NCBI GenBank assembly: GCA_965243255.1
Contig: CBDEUH010000004.1
Span: forward strand, 868,001-932,000
Direction: 5' to 3'
Source of the DNA: Bin87 sp965243255
GTDB lineage: Bacteria; Chloroflexota; Dehalococcoidia; Lucifugimonadales; UBA3495
Length of the DNA: 64,000 bases
Below are positions 54,005 to 63,693 of this stretch, piece by piece (the stretch's first letter is position 1; each line of letters opens with the position of its first letter). The translations under genes were made by a program, and so were the position numbers. The notes beneath the pieces are model-generated. The model saw only the letters and a list, made by a program, of their open reading frames with translations. It had not been told where the DNA came from and made no database searches.

Positions 54005-56104
54005 ATGAACGCCCGAACCCACCAAGAACTCGCCGGCTTCATCTGGCAGATGTGCAACCTCCTCAGGGGGCCCTACAAGCGGAACGAATACCGCAAGGTC
54101 ATCCTGCCGCTCACCGTCCTGCGGCGCTTCGACTGCGTAATGGAGGACACCAGGGAAGCCGTCAGACAGGCCAACGAAACCAGCGCAAACCTACCCGAAG
54201 AAGTCCGACATACCCTCTTGCTCGCCACAGCGGGCCGGGGATTCTACAACGTTTCGCCGTTCGACTTCGCGACGCTGCTCAACGACCCCAACAACCTGGC
54301 GCAGAACCTGCAAGCATACATCAACGATTTTCCGCCCAACGTTCGCGACATCGTTGAGAAATTCGGTTTCAGCGAACATATCCAGCGGATGGCCGAAAAA
54401 AACCTCCTATACAACGTGGTCACGCAGTTCGCCCGCGTGGACCTGTCGCCGGAAACCGTGGACAACACCCAGATGGGGTACGTATTCGAAGAGCTGATCA
54501 GGATCGGCTCAGAACAAGCCAACGAGGAGGCTGGAGAGCATTTCACGCCCCGTGAGGTGATTCGGCTGATGGTCAACTTGATCCTCTCGTCCGAAGCCGA
54601 CCTCAACAAAGCAGGCACGGTGAAAACCGTATACGACCCCGCCTGTGGAACCGGCGGAATGCTGTCAGTGGCCGACGAGTTCCTCAGAGAGCATAACAGC
54701 GCCGTCCGGCCCATCCTGTTCGGTCAGGACTACAACGACGAGTCGTGGGCCATCTGCAAATCGGACATCCTCATCAAAGGAGAGAACGCCGACCTCATCA
54801 TTCTCGGCGACACCTTCACGCGAGACGCCTACAGTGTTCGTGGCGACGGGCAACGGTACACGTTTGACTACATGCTCGCCAATCCGCCGTTCGGCGTAGA
54901 GTGGAAAAACCAAGAAGCCGAGATCAAGCGCGAGCACAGCACGCTCGGGCACAGTGGTCGGTTCGGCGCCGGACTACCCCGCATCAACGATGGGTCACTA
55001 CTTTTCCTCCAGCACATGCTGTCCAAGATGAGCCCAGTGGAACAAGGCGGCAGCCGCATCGCCATCGTATTCAACGGCTCGCCGCTGTTCACCGGCGACG
55101 CCGGCAGCGGCGAAAGCGAAATTCGCCGGTGGATCTTTGAGAATGACTGGCTAGAAGCCATCGTGGCGCTGCCAGATCAGCTTTTCTACAATACCGGCAT
55201 CGCCACCTACATCTGGGTGCTGACCAACCGAAAAGAGGCCCATCGCGCCGGCAAGGTCCAGCTAATCGACGCTCGCCAGATGTATGTCAAAATGCGCAAG
55301 AGCCTCGGCAACAAGCGGAATGAACTGTCGCAGGAACATATTGACGACATCACCCGCATCCACGGCAACTTCCGCGACGATGAAGCACGCGACATCACTG
55401 ATGAAGACCCTGTCACCCACCTGCCCCGCACCAGGCCCCGAGCAGTAAGCAAGGTTTTCGACAACGCTGATTTTGGGTACCGCAAGGTAACAGTGGAACG
55501 TCCTCTTCGCCTAAACTTCGCGGCCACAGCAGAACGCATCTGCCGATTGGAAGAGCAAAAGGCGTTCCAGAACTTGGCCCAAAGCAAGACAGCAGACCCA
55601 ACCCAGCGAGAGGCCGCCATAGCAAAAGGCGAAACCCAACAGAAGGCAATCCAGGACCTGCTGCGTACGGTCGCCGAGGAAACTGAAGGCAGGACTTTCT
55701 TGGACAAGGCCAAGTTTTCAACAACTCTCGACGCGGCGGCCAAAAAAACCAAGGTTCGGCTCACGAAAGGTGAACGCACCGCCGTCCTGTCGGCCTTGGG
55801 CGAGCGCGACCCCGAAGCCGAGCCTTGCCTTGACGACAAGGGCAACACACAGCCTGACCCTGATCTCCGCGACACCGAAACGGTTCCGCTCAAGGAGTGC
55901 GTGGAATCCTATATGGCGAGCGAAGTCCTTCCACACGTACCAGACGCCTGGCCAGACCACGGCAAAACGAAAATTGGATACGAGGTACCCCTCAACCGCC
56001 AGTTCTACGTGTACGAGCCACCGCGGCCGCTCGAAGACATCGAGTCAAACCTGCGAACTCTGGAGAGCGAGATTGCAAACCTCATGGCGGAGGTTACGAC
56101 ATGA
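54005..56104 (+). CDS. hsdM: Type I restriction-modification methyltransferase subunit HsdM
   Basis: 699 residues from ATG 54005 (GGAG 6 bases upstream). It starts with the HsdM N-terminal helical domain (IWQMCNLLRGPYKRNEYRKV, VILPLTVLRRFDC), followed by SAM-binding motif I VYDPACGTGGML (209-220) and catalytic NPPF (293-296), so it is a gamma-type N6-adenine methyltransferase. The C-terminal 200 residues are charged helices for binding HsdS. Its stop overlaps the hsdS start by four bases (ATGA). With hsdS and hsdR it makes a complete type I system that methylates or cuts DNA. Confidence 0.93.
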   Translation: MNARTHQELAGFIWQMCNLLRGPYKRNEYRKVILPLTVLRRFDCVMEDTREAVRQANETSANLPEEVRHTLLLATAGRGFYNVSPFDFATLLNDPNNLAQNLQAYINDFPPNVRDIVEKFGFSEHIQRMAEKNLLYNVVTQFARVDLSPETVDNTQMGYVFEELIRIGSEQANEEAGEHFTPREVIRLMVNLILSSEADLNKAGTVKTVYDPACGTGGMLSVADEFLREHNSAVRPILFGQDYNDESWAICKSDILIKGENADLIILGDTFTRDAYSVRGDGQRYTFDYMLANPPFGVEWKNQEAEIKREHSTLGHSGRFGAGLPRINDGSLLFLQHMLSKMSPVEQGGSRIAIVFNGSPLFTGDAGSGESEIRRWIFENDWLEAIVALPDQLFYNTGIATYIWVLTNRKEAHRAGKVQLIDARQMYVKMRKSLGNKRNELSQEHIDDITRIHGNFRDDEARDITDEDPVTHLPRTRPRAVSKVFDNADFGYRKVTVERPLRLNFAATAERICRLEEQKAFQNLAQSKTADPTQREAAIAKGETQQKAIQDLLRTVAEETEGRTFLDKAKFSTTLDAAAKKTKVRLTKGERTAVLSALGERDPEAEPCLDDKGNTQPDPDLRDTETVPLKECVESYMASEVLPHVPDAWPDHGKTKIGYEVPLNRQFYVYEPPRPLEDIESNLRTLESEIANLMAEVTT

Positions 56105-57465
56105 GGCTAACTGACCGGGCACCGGCTGCTGACCCAGAACCGCAGAACGAAGCCCAACCGGCGGGCATCAAGCGAATCAGAAACATCCCTCAGCACTGGG
56201 AATTCAAAAAACTGAAGTACTCCGCTTCAACCAACGATGAGGTCATTGCTGAGAGTGAAGACTCGCTACGGGAAATCCTGTACGTCGACATCGGGTCCAT
56301 CAGTCCATCCAAAGGGATCAACGCCACCCAGGAAATGGTGTTCGAAGACTCGCCCTCCCGAGCGCGGAGACTAGTAAAAGACGGCGACACAATCGTATCC
56401 ACCGTCAGAACATACCTCCGGGCGGTGGCCCCAGTTCACGACCCTCCACCAGAAATGGTCGTCTCCACAGGCTTTGCCGTCATCAGGCCGCGAAGCATTG
56501 ATGCTGGCTATTTGTCGTGGGCTCTCCGAGAGGAAAGCTTCGTCGAAGAAGTCGTAGCCTACTCCAACGGTGTTAGCTACCCTGCCACAAATGCCGCACA
56601 GATTGGCGAACTTTCCATCACCTTACCACCCGTACACGAGCAACGCACCATCGCAGCTTTCCTGGACCGCGAAACGTCCCGCATCGACCAACTGGTCACC
56701 AAGCACGAACTGCTAATCGAACGCCTTGCGGAATACCGCAACGCCGTGATAACACAGGTAGTCACCAAGGGACTGCCGCCCAAAGCGGCTCGGGATGCCG
56801 GTTTAGATCCGAAGCCCTGCCTAAATCCTTCTGGCGTTGAGTGGGTCGGAGACGTTCCAGAGCACTGGGAAATGAAGAAGCTCAAGCAATCGGCGGACAG
56901 GACGAACATCAAAGCCGAAACCGAAGAAATTGGAGACGTCTCCTACATCGGATTGGAAAACGTTCGCCCATGGGCCGGCACCCTGGAGAAAATTGATGAC
57001 CCAATTGAACCAGAGGGAACAGCGAACGTTTTCCAATCGGGGGACGTCCTATTTGGCAAACTGCGCCCGTACCTGGCCAAGGGACTACTGCCAGACAATC
57101 CAGGAGTCTGCTCGACGGAGTTTCTGGTAATCACACCAACTCATTACGAAGGACGGTACCTACTGTACCTCATCCTCACCGAGGGTTTCATCCAAGCCGT
57201 TGACGCCTCGACGTTTGGGGCGAAAATGCCGCGCGCCAACTGGGAATTCATCGGGAATCAGAATTTGCCGGTACCGCCATCCACTGAGCAACTAGCCATC
57301 GCCGAATACCTCGGTCAGAAAACAGCGCGCATCGACAGCCTCTCTCAACGCGCCGGCACCGCCATAGAGCGCCTCAACGAATACCGAAACGCACTCATCA
57401 CCGCCGCTGTCACCGGCAAGGTCGACGTACGCGAACTGGTCTCCGCCCCAGAACCCACGGAGTAG
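56101..57465 (+). CDS. hsdS: Type I restriction specificity subunit HsdS
   Basis: 454 residues from ATG 56101. Two target-recognition domains are seen, each introduced by the same words (IPQHWEFKKLKYSAS; VPEHWEMKKLKQSAD) and closed by a spacer helix (LIERLAEYRNAVITQVVTKG at about 195-215; AIERLNEYRNALITAAVTGK at the end). Each domain recognises one half of a bipartite site; the sequence is not predictable by eye. The frame extends upstream inside hsdM, but the ATGA overlap sets the start. Confidence 0.92.
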   Translation: MRLTDRAPAADPEPQNEAQPAGIKRIRNIPQHWEFKKLKYSASTNDEVIAESEDSLREILYVDIGSISPSKGINATQEMVFEDSPSRARRLVKDGDTIVSTVRTYLRAVAPVHDPPPEMVVSTGFAVIRPRSIDAGYLSWALREESFVEEVVAYSNGVSYPATNAAQIGELSITLPPVHEQRTIAAFLDRETSRIDQLVTKHELLIERLAEYRNAVITQVVTKGLPPKAARDAGLDPKPCLNPSGVEWVGDVPEHWEMKKLKQSADRTNIKAETEEIGDVSYIGLENVRPWAGTLEKIDDPIEPEGTANVFQSGDVLFGKLRPYLAKGLLPDNPGVCSTEFLVITPTHYEGRYLLYLILTEGFIQAVDASTFGAKMPRANWEFIGNQNLPVPPSTEQLAIAEYLGQKTARIDSLSQRAGTAIERLNEYRNALITAAVTGKVDVRELVSAPEPTE

Positions 57466-57469
57466 TCCC

Positions 57470-60400
57470 ATGACCTCACAGACCACCGAACGCGCCTTCG
57501 AGAGGGTGGTGGAAGCCACGCTCATCAACAACGGGTGGCAGAAAGCCGACGCCTCGGGATGGGACGTAGACAATGCCATCTTCCCGCAGCAGGCCGTCGA
57601 CTTCATCAAGGCCACCCAGGCCGACGTGTGGGCGAAGGTCGCAGCGCTGCACGGTGCTAACGCCGAAAGCCAAACGGTGCAGGTCTTGACCAAGACCCTC
57701 GACGACCGCGGCACGCTTGACGTACTGCGCCACGGCTTCCGCTTCTCGGGACAAACCCTCAGGGTGGCGTTCTTCAAGCCGGCCAACGACCTCAACCCAG
57801 ACACGTTGGCGAATTACCACGCCAACCGACTCACCATCACCAGGCAGGTGCCTTGCCACCCCAATCGGGGGCATACAGTCGACCTACTGTTCGCCCTCAA
57901 CGGGCTTCCTGTCGCAACCTGTGAACTGAAGAATCCGATGACCGGTCAGTCTTGGGAAAACGCGGTTCGCCAGTACCGAAAGGACCGGGACGCCAACGCA
58001 CCCCTCTTCAAGGAACGCAGGCGAGCCGTCGTGCATTTTGCCGCCGACTACGACCAGGTCCACATGGCTACCAGCCTCAACCGGGATAAAACCAGATTCC
58101 TGCCGTTCAACATGGGCAGCGCCCCCGGAGAAATGCGTTGCGGCGCCGGCAATCCAGTGAATCCGGATGGCTACAACACCGACTACTTCTGGAAAGAGGT
58201 CCTCAAACCGGACCAGTTCCTGGAAATTTTCGGTTACTACATGTTCGTTGAGGAAACCAAGCAGAAGGAATACACGAAAAGCGGTCCCCGAACCGTGACA
58301 CGCAAGACGACGATTTTTCCTCGCTACCACCAACTGGACGCGGTGACTAAGCTGATTGCAGCAGCCGAGGAAGACGGGCCCGGCCACAACTACTTGATCC
58401 AGCACTCCGCCGGCAGCGGCAAGACCAACAGCATTTCCTGGCTGGCATACAAGCTGTCCAACCTGCACGACAATTCCGACAATCTCATTTTTGACTGCGT
58501 TGTCGTCATCAGCGACCGCACCCTACTGGTCAATCAACTCCAGGACGCAATCCAGCAGATCGAACGAGTGAAAGGCGTAGTCAAACGCATCGACCAGGAC
58601 TCCAAGCAATTGACCCAGGCACTGGTGGACGGCTCCAAAATTGTGATTACCACGATTCAAAAGTTTCCCTTTGTCATACAGAGCCTGCTCAACATCGCTG
58701 GCGCCGAATCTCCCGACGCACCCTCCGAGGTCGAAAGCGCGCAAGCCAAAGCTTGGCGTGCACAAATTGCGGGACGTAACTACGCCATCATCGTCGATGA
58801 GGCACATTCCAGCCAGTCCGGAACCACCGCCCGCGACATGAAGGCCATCCTGGGCACCGCAGGGGCGACCGACGCCGACCCGTCCCAAGATCCCGAGGAC
58901 ATTGAAGACGCCCTCACAGCCATGGCCGAATCCAAAGGGCCACAGCCAAATCTCTCCTTCTTCGCCTTCACCGCCACGCCGAAGGCGAAGACCATCGAGC
59001 TGTTCGGCACCCAAGGGCCGGACGGCAAACCGCACTCGTTCCACCTCTACAGCATGCGGCAGGCCATCGAAGAGAAGTTCATCCTCAGCGTTCTGGAGAG
59101 GTACACCGACTACGACACCTACTACAAGCTCAACAAGCAGGCCCAGGACGACCCTGACTTCCCCAAGCGCCGCGCCGCGGCAGCTCTGGCCAAGTTCGCA
59201 TCGCTGCATCCCCACAACATCGCCCAGAGAACCGAAGTCATCATCGAGCACTTCCGGGAACACGTGGGGCACCTCATGGGCGGCCAAGCCAAGGCCATGG
59301 TCGTGACCGACTCCCGCATCCAAGCCGTCCGGTACAAGTTGGCCTTCGAAAAGTACATCCAGGAAAATGGCTACACCGACGTCTCTCCCCTGATCGCGTT
59401 CAGCGGCACGGTAACCGACCCGGACACCGGGACCGAGTTCACCGAACCCGGTATGAACACCGACGTGGTAACCGGCCATTCAATCAGGGAATTGGAACTG
59501 CCTGACCGTTTCGACTCCCCCGACTACAACGTACTGCTGGCGGCGGACAAGTACCAGACGGGGTTTGACCAACCCAAGCTTCAGGCCATGTACGTCGACA
59601 AGCGACTGGACGGGGTGCAAGCGGTGCAGACCCTATCCCGCCTCAATCGCACTGCGTCGGGCAAGCAAGACCCGTTCGTCCTCGACTTCCGAAACAACCC
59701 CGAGGACATCGTAGCCGCGTTTGCGCCGTACTACGACCGCACTGAGATCGAGGAAACCACCGACCCCTACCGGCTGGACCAGCTCCGGGCGGAACTCGAC
59801 GACGCCGGCATCTACCGGCAGGACGAAGTGGACGACTTCGCGAAAGTGTACTTCAGCCAACGGAAACTGGCCCACCGGCGAACCCACGCCGCCCTACAGG
59901 CCAAATTGCAGCCGGCGCTGCAACGGTACCGAGCAGCCGACGATGAAGCCGCTGTCGCTTTTCGCGACAAGTTGAACGCCTTCTACAAGCTATATGCTTT
60001 CTTGAGCCAGATCATCCCTTACGCCGACGGCCAATTAGAAAAGTTGGCACTTTTCGCAAGGTTTCTCATCCCGTACCTCAAAACCGACGGAACGGTGGAA
60101 CCCATCGACATTGGCGACCACGTAGACCTCGAATCCTACAGGCTGGAACGCAAGTGGTACGGAGCGCTGGTCATTGACGGAGAAAACACCGTCAGCGGAC
60201 CCGCGGAGACCGGCACCAGGCGCGCCGAGGAGGAGAAAGCCCCGCTCTCCCAGATTATCGAGATTCTCAACGAGCATCACGGAATGAATTTGGGCGAAGA
60301 GGATCGCCTATTCTTCCAACAGGTCGTGGCCAAGGCCACCAACGACGAACAATTCCGCATACTGGCCGCCGCTAACGAGTACGACAAGTTTGAACTCGCC

Positions 60401-60952
60401 GTACACGCAATGATTGACAACATCATGGTGCAGATGCTCAGCTCCAACGGCGCGTTGGTGAACAAGTACATGACCGACGGTGACGCCAAGCGCGACGTGT
60501 TCCCGGTTATTGCGCGATCAATTTTTGACAGGATCACGGAAACACCTCAGTTGTACCTTATCGAAGAGGCCCACGTACGCGGCCTTGGCTACAGCCAGTA
60601 CGCCGACGAAGTCAACGATTACGAGGCACTGCCCCCAGTCGAAGAAACTGACCCCGTTGTGGCGTCACTTCGCCAAGAATTCGCAGAGTTGGTGGCCACT
60701 TGGAGAGCGGAAACAGCCGGCCTATCTTCACCCAGAGCAATGGCCAGACATCACGCATACCAACGAATCATCGACTTGGGAGAACCCGCCATCCCTCTCA
60801 TTCTCCAAGACATGAAAGAGAACGGCGGGTGGTGGGACCCGGCGCTGCGTGCACTCACTGGACAAAACCCCGTCCCGGAATCTGCCAGGGGCAGCCCGCC
60901 ACTGAACGATGAAGCTTGGTTGCAATGGGGACTGGACAATGGGTACGTCTAG
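57470..60952 (+). CDS. hsdR: Type I restriction endonuclease subunit HsdR with appended C-terminal domain
   Basis: 1160 residues. Nuclease core Asp138 ... Glu152-x-Lys154 (VDLLFALNGLPVATCELKNP), Walker A QHSAGSGKTN (311-320), DEAH at 443-446 (IVDEAHSSQSG), then helicase motifs FFAFTATPK, ADKYQTGFDQPKL and QTLSRLNRTASGK. This is the translocating and cleaving motor of the system, starting 4 bases after hsdS. The last roughly 70 residues (HAYQRIIDLGEPAIPLILQD, WWDPALRALTGQNPVPESAR, AWLQWGLDNGYV) match a small domain usually found as a separate short protein (pattern YxxIIxxGxxAxPLIL..W..AL.AITGxxPVP...W..WG). Its fusion to HsdR is unusual. Length exceeds typical HsdR by about that domain. Confidence 0.92.
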   Translation: MTSQTTERAFERVVEATLINNGWQKADASGWDVDNAIFPQQAVDFIKATQADVWAKVAALHGANAESQTVQVLTKTLDDRGTLDVLRHGFRFSGQTLRVAFFKPANDLNPDTLANYHANRLTITRQVPCHPNRGHTVDLLFALNGLPVATCELKNPMTGQSWENAVRQYRKDRDANAPLFKERRRAVVHFAADYDQVHMATSLNRDKTRFLPFNMGSAPGEMRCGAGNPVNPDGYNTDYFWKEVLKPDQFLEIFGYYMFVEETKQKEYTKSGPRTVTRKTTIFPRYHQLDAVTKLIAAAEEDGPGHNYLIQHSAGSGKTNSISWLAYKLSNLHDNSDNLIFDCVVVISDRTLLVNQLQDAIQQIERVKGVVKRIDQDSKQLTQALVDGSKIVITTIQKFPFVIQSLLNIAGAESPDAPSEVESAQAKAWRAQIAGRNYAIIVDEAHSSQSGTTARDMKAILGTAGATDADPSQDPEDIEDALTAMAESKGPQPNLSFFAFTATPKAKTIELFGTQGPDGKPHSFHLYSMRQAIEEKFILSVLERYTDYDTYYKLNKQAQDDPDFPKRRAAAALAKFASLHPHNIAQRTEVIIEHFREHVGHLMGGQAKAMVVTDSRIQAVRYKLAFEKYIQENGYTDVSPLIAFSGTVTDPDTGTEFTEPGMNTDVVTGHSIRELELPDRFDSPDYNVLLAADKYQTGFDQPKLQAMYVDKRLDGVQAVQTLSRLNRTASGKQDPFVLDFRNNPEDIVAAFAPYYDRTEIEETTDPYRLDQLRAELDDAGIYRQDEVDDFAKVYFSQRKLAHRRTHAALQAKLQPALQRYRAADDEAAVAFRDKLNAFYKLYAFLSQIIPYADGQLEKLALFARFLIPYLKTDGTVEPIDIGDHVDLESYRLERKWYGALVIDGENTVSGPAETGTRRAEEEKAPLSQIIEILNEHHGMNLGEEDRLFFQQVVAKATNDEQFRILAAANEYDKFELAVHAMIDNIMVQMLSSNGALVNKYMTDGDAKRDVFPVIARSIFDRITETPQLYLIEEAHVRGLGYSQYADEVNDYEALPPVEETDPVVASLRQEFAELVATWRAETAGLSSPRAMARHHAYQRIIDLGEPAIPLILQDMKENGGWWDPALRALTGQNPVPESARGSPPLNDEAWLQWGLDNGYV

Positions 60953-61415
60953 GACGGCAACGTCCCGCCACCCTTTGCAGTACTTCCCGGGCCTCGGCCC
61001 TGAGAATCATAGGATTACAAGCCCAGTCTCGCGCAACTACAACTGCGTGGCTTGGGCGGCTGGGCTCGAGAATCAACACCTCTGGCCCAGCGGGGCTGAA
61101 GGCATGATGGCGGAACCGGAAGTCACTTGGCCAGAGAGCATCCGCAACGACGAATCGGTAGAGGCAACCGTCGAATACTTCGCAACCATCGGGTACGAGC
61201 CGTGCGACCATCCAGAATTCGAAGATGGCTTCCTGAAAATAGCAATCTTAGCCAAAGATAATTTTCCGGAGCATGTGTCCCGGCAACTTCCGTCTCAGAA
61301 ATGGACCAGCAAAATGGGATTTGACGGGGTGGACATCGAGCACGATGACTTGGAGTGCATCGCAGGAGGTCAGTACGGTGCACCAACGGCATTCATGAAG
61401 AAGCCTGTCGGCTAA
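60939..61415 (+). CDS. DUF7689-like small protein overlapping the hsdR end
   Basis: 158 residues from ATG 60939, which lies inside the last codons of hsdR (14-bp overlap), so translation is coupled to it. Sequence words NYNCVAWAAGLENQHLWPSG, ESVEATVEYFATIGYEPCD, EDGFLKIAILAKD, HVSRQLPSQKWTSKMGFDGVDIEH and GGQYGAPTAFMKKP match a small family (DUF7689-like) with an N-terminal Asn-Cys and later His residues that may form a papain-like active site. Function is not established; location suggests an accessory part of the restriction operon. Confidence 0.65.
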   Translation: MGTSRTATSRHPLQYFPGLGPENHRITSPVSRNYNCVAWAAGLENQHLWPSGAEGMMAEPEVTWPESIRNDESVEATVEYFATIGYEPCDHPEFEDGFLKIAILAKDNFPEHVSRQLPSQKWTSKMGFDGVDIEHDDLECIAGGQYGAPTAFMKKPVG

Positions 61416-61781
61416 GACAACTAGCCATACTCCTTGGTCGCCCGTTAAGGCCGCTGTCGGACAACACAAAGTAGGACTCCACTCTGCGTAGGCTCAACAC
61501 TTACCGGTTTGCGGACCACACGGCACTAGTGATTGATCTGAGTGGAAGTGCTTCCGCCTGAGCGAGTTCACAACTTCCATCCCCAAGAGCTTGAGTCAAG
61601 GTTCCCCGATCGAAAAGGCAGTAGATTGACAACCATTACTACGGCCGCCCAACTGGACGATTGCGGCCGCCGCTCTGGTGGATTCCCTGCTAAGACTCCA
61701 ACAGCCTGACAGTGTGTGTTCTTCCCCGTACTCGCCGGATGTCGCCTGAGCGAAACGCAAGCATCACTAGGTTGTTACGAC
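61416..61781. other. No convincing gene
   Basis: Short frames only; a G+C-rich inverted piece (CGGCCGCC ... GGCGGCCG-like around 61650-61680) might form a hairpin but has no T-run. Confidence 0.4.
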
Positions 61782-62327
61782 ATGGTTCTCTGGGTATTTG
61801 ACCGCTTTTCGCATCTGTCCTTCCGTCATTATTTGGTGATTTTGGTCACTGTCGTTGTGCCGGTGGTTTTTCCCACGGTCATGGGCTATTTCGCAATCGA
61901 ATGCCTGTGGGTCCGGGTGGCCATTGACGCAGGCGTTGTCACAGTCTGGTCGCTGTTTGTCGTGGTCGTTGTTTCCAGGCTGGTCGAGCGCGATTCCGGC
62001 GAGGTGAACCAGTTAGTCGCGCAGCGAGTAGACCCAATCGCGAGCCAACTTGCCCAGCTGAACGATGAACATCGCGGCCTGAGGGAAGACATGCTCCTCC
62101 AAATAACAGAATTGGAGAGACGTGCTCAGTCGGCCCTTCAACAACTCGGTGGGGAACTTCCTCCCAAAACGGTAAATGTTAGTTTCAGCGCTATGACAGG
62201 TCTTCCCACGGTGTCGATCACCGCTAACGTGTCGGGCGGCAGCAGATGGGCGCGTATCCTCAGGGGTTTGCACCACGCTTGGAGCACAATATGGGGTACC
62301 GTGTGGGGTAGGCGCCAAGACGGCTAG
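61782..62327 (+). CDS. Two-helix membrane protein with coiled-coil tail
   Basis: 181 residues from ATG 61782; the frame is open to 61716. Two adjacent membrane helices (YLVILVTVVVPVVFPTVMGYF and VVTVWSLFVVVVVSRLV) are followed by a coiled coil (VDPIASQLAQLNDEHRGLRE, LLQITELERRAQSALQQLGG) and a basic end. Ribosome site weak (AGG about 17 bases before). No family recognised. Confidence 0.55.
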   Translation: MVLWVFDRFSHLSFRHYLVILVTVVVPVVFPTVMGYFAIECLWVRVAIDAGVVTVWSLFVVVVVSRLVERDSGEVNQLVAQRVDPIASQLAQLNDEHRGLREDMLLQITELERRAQSALQQLGGELPPKTVNVSFSAMTGLPTVSITANVSGGSRWARILRGLHHAWSTIWGTVWGRRQDG

Positions 62328-62572
62328 CTAAAGCCCTTTGGTAACAGAGGGACGTAGTCATGCTGAAAGATCGTTGGCGATACCTACCAACCGGCCCCCC
62401 AGACGGCCTACCGAGTCGGCACCTCAATGCCATACCAACGGACGTTTTCCCCGAGCACCTAGGCGGGCATTTTCCCTGGACAACGACGGCGATTTTGCGC
62501 AGTCTAATTTCGGCGGTGGCATGAGTTGCCCAACTTCCTCAGGTGGGGCTTTCTCTCGGCAACGCAGCCGAG

Positions 62573-63445
62573 GTGAACACTCCCCGCAACGCTCCAGACC
62601 CCGTTGGCCTGGCTATTGGCCGGATAATCCAGCAGCGGGTGCATCCCGCGGAAATCATGCTGGTAGGCTCTCGGGCCATCGGCGACCACCGACCCGACTC
62701 CGACGTTGACCTCACGGCCATCGCTCCCGACGACGAAAGCGCCGAACGGACGAAAGCAGTGCTCAAGGAACTCCTGGCGCGACAGTACGACGACCCGGTG
62801 GTCAATGTAATGACCATCACCAGAGAGGAGTTCCAGGACCAGGCGCCCTTAGCCCAGTCCTTCGCCGGCCAGACCGCCCGCTACGGCGTAACGCCGGACG
62901 GCAAGCGCCTGGACTACCGGCCGGACCGGGAGCCTGCGCCGGTTGAGATACGGGAGCTGACCCTGCACTGGCTAAGGTTAGCGGCGATGCACCTGGCATT
63001 GGTTGAGCACGTCCTCAAACGTCCCACGTTGTGGAGCGTAGATTTTCTGGGTCGCGAGGCCCAGTGGGGGCTGGAACGTTCCTTCAAGGCGCTGCTGGCC
63101 GCAGGGAACGACGCCGTCAGGTTCCGACGGGACGCAGCGTTCCTGTGGCGGCACGTCGAAAGCGCACGCCCCATCCGGGACCGTGAGGGCGTCCGGCCAA
63201 TTGAGAACCTGCTGGCAGCCACCAAGACACCGGACTGGCTCGGGTGCAGCCTCACGGCCTTCTCCCTAGCCTACCGGCGAGATACAAAGTACCCCGACCT
63301 GAGCGACGGAGAGCGGGAAGCAGTGGAGCGATGGATAAGGCCGGCGCTGGACGGCCTGATCACGGAGGCGTTGGTTCGGTCCGGGGCAACCAGGGAGGAC
63401 TTACGCCGAGAACAGCGTCGCGGTCTGGGATTACCCCAGCACTAG
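62573..63445 (+). CDS. MNT-HEPN fusion nucleotidyltransferase, copy 2
   Basis: 290 residues from GTG 62573, chosen since the N-terminus then aligns with copy 1 (MN...PDP..LA...I); the frame is open to 62543 and no clear ribosome site exists. MNT signature GSRAIGDHRPDSDVDL is intact. The C-terminal two thirds are HEPN-like: LRLAAMHLALVEHVL, REAQWGLERSFKALLAAGND, FRRDAAFLWRHVES, DLSDGEREAVERWI. The 'E.s.KALLAAG' helix is a HEPN hallmark. In separate-gene systems MNT modifies HEPN; here both are fused, as in copy 1. It is convergent with a double-HTH gene, separated by repeat copy C. Confidence 0.82.
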   Translation: MNTPRNAPDPVGLAIGRIIQQRVHPAEIMLVGSRAIGDHRPDSDVDLTAIAPDDESAERTKAVLKELLARQYDDPVVNVMTITREEFQDQAPLAQSFAGQTARYGVTPDGKRLDYRPDREPAPVEIRELTLHWLRLAAMHLALVEHVLKRPTLWSVDFLGREAQWGLERSFKALLAAGNDAVRFRRDAAFLWRHVESARPIRDREGVRPIENLLAATKTPDWLGCSLTAFSLAYRRDTKYPDLSDGEREAVERWIRPALDGLITEALVRSGATREDLRREQRRGLGLPQH

Positions 63446-63476
63446 TTGGCCCAAGACCAGTCGGCCGTTCACCGGA

Positions 63477-63580
63477 AAATTGATGACACCTACCGGTAGC
63501 GTCAACGCCTGAGCCGCTGGCATAATGGCCTTGCCGTTGACGAACAGCGGCGCCGGCCGTCAACGACCAACGGGGCGGCC
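63477..63580 (+). repeat. 104-bp dispersed repeat, copy C
   Basis: Begins AAATTGATGACAC with ACCGGTAGCG at offset 15 as in the other copies, then ATAATGGCC, GACGAACAGCGGCGCCGGCC and ACGGGGCGGCC. Contains GCCGTTGACG and CGTCAACGAC, which can pair as a hairpin. Starts 32 bases after the MNT-HEPN stop. Confidence 0.65.
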
Positions 63581-63693
63581 GGTTTCTTTTGCCAGAGGCA
63601 CGAGTTGGCAGCAGACTCTGAATGCGGTTGTTTGTGAAAATTCCTGACAGCCAGCAAAGTCGTTCCGCCAACCTGGTTGCAGTGGCGCGGCGG

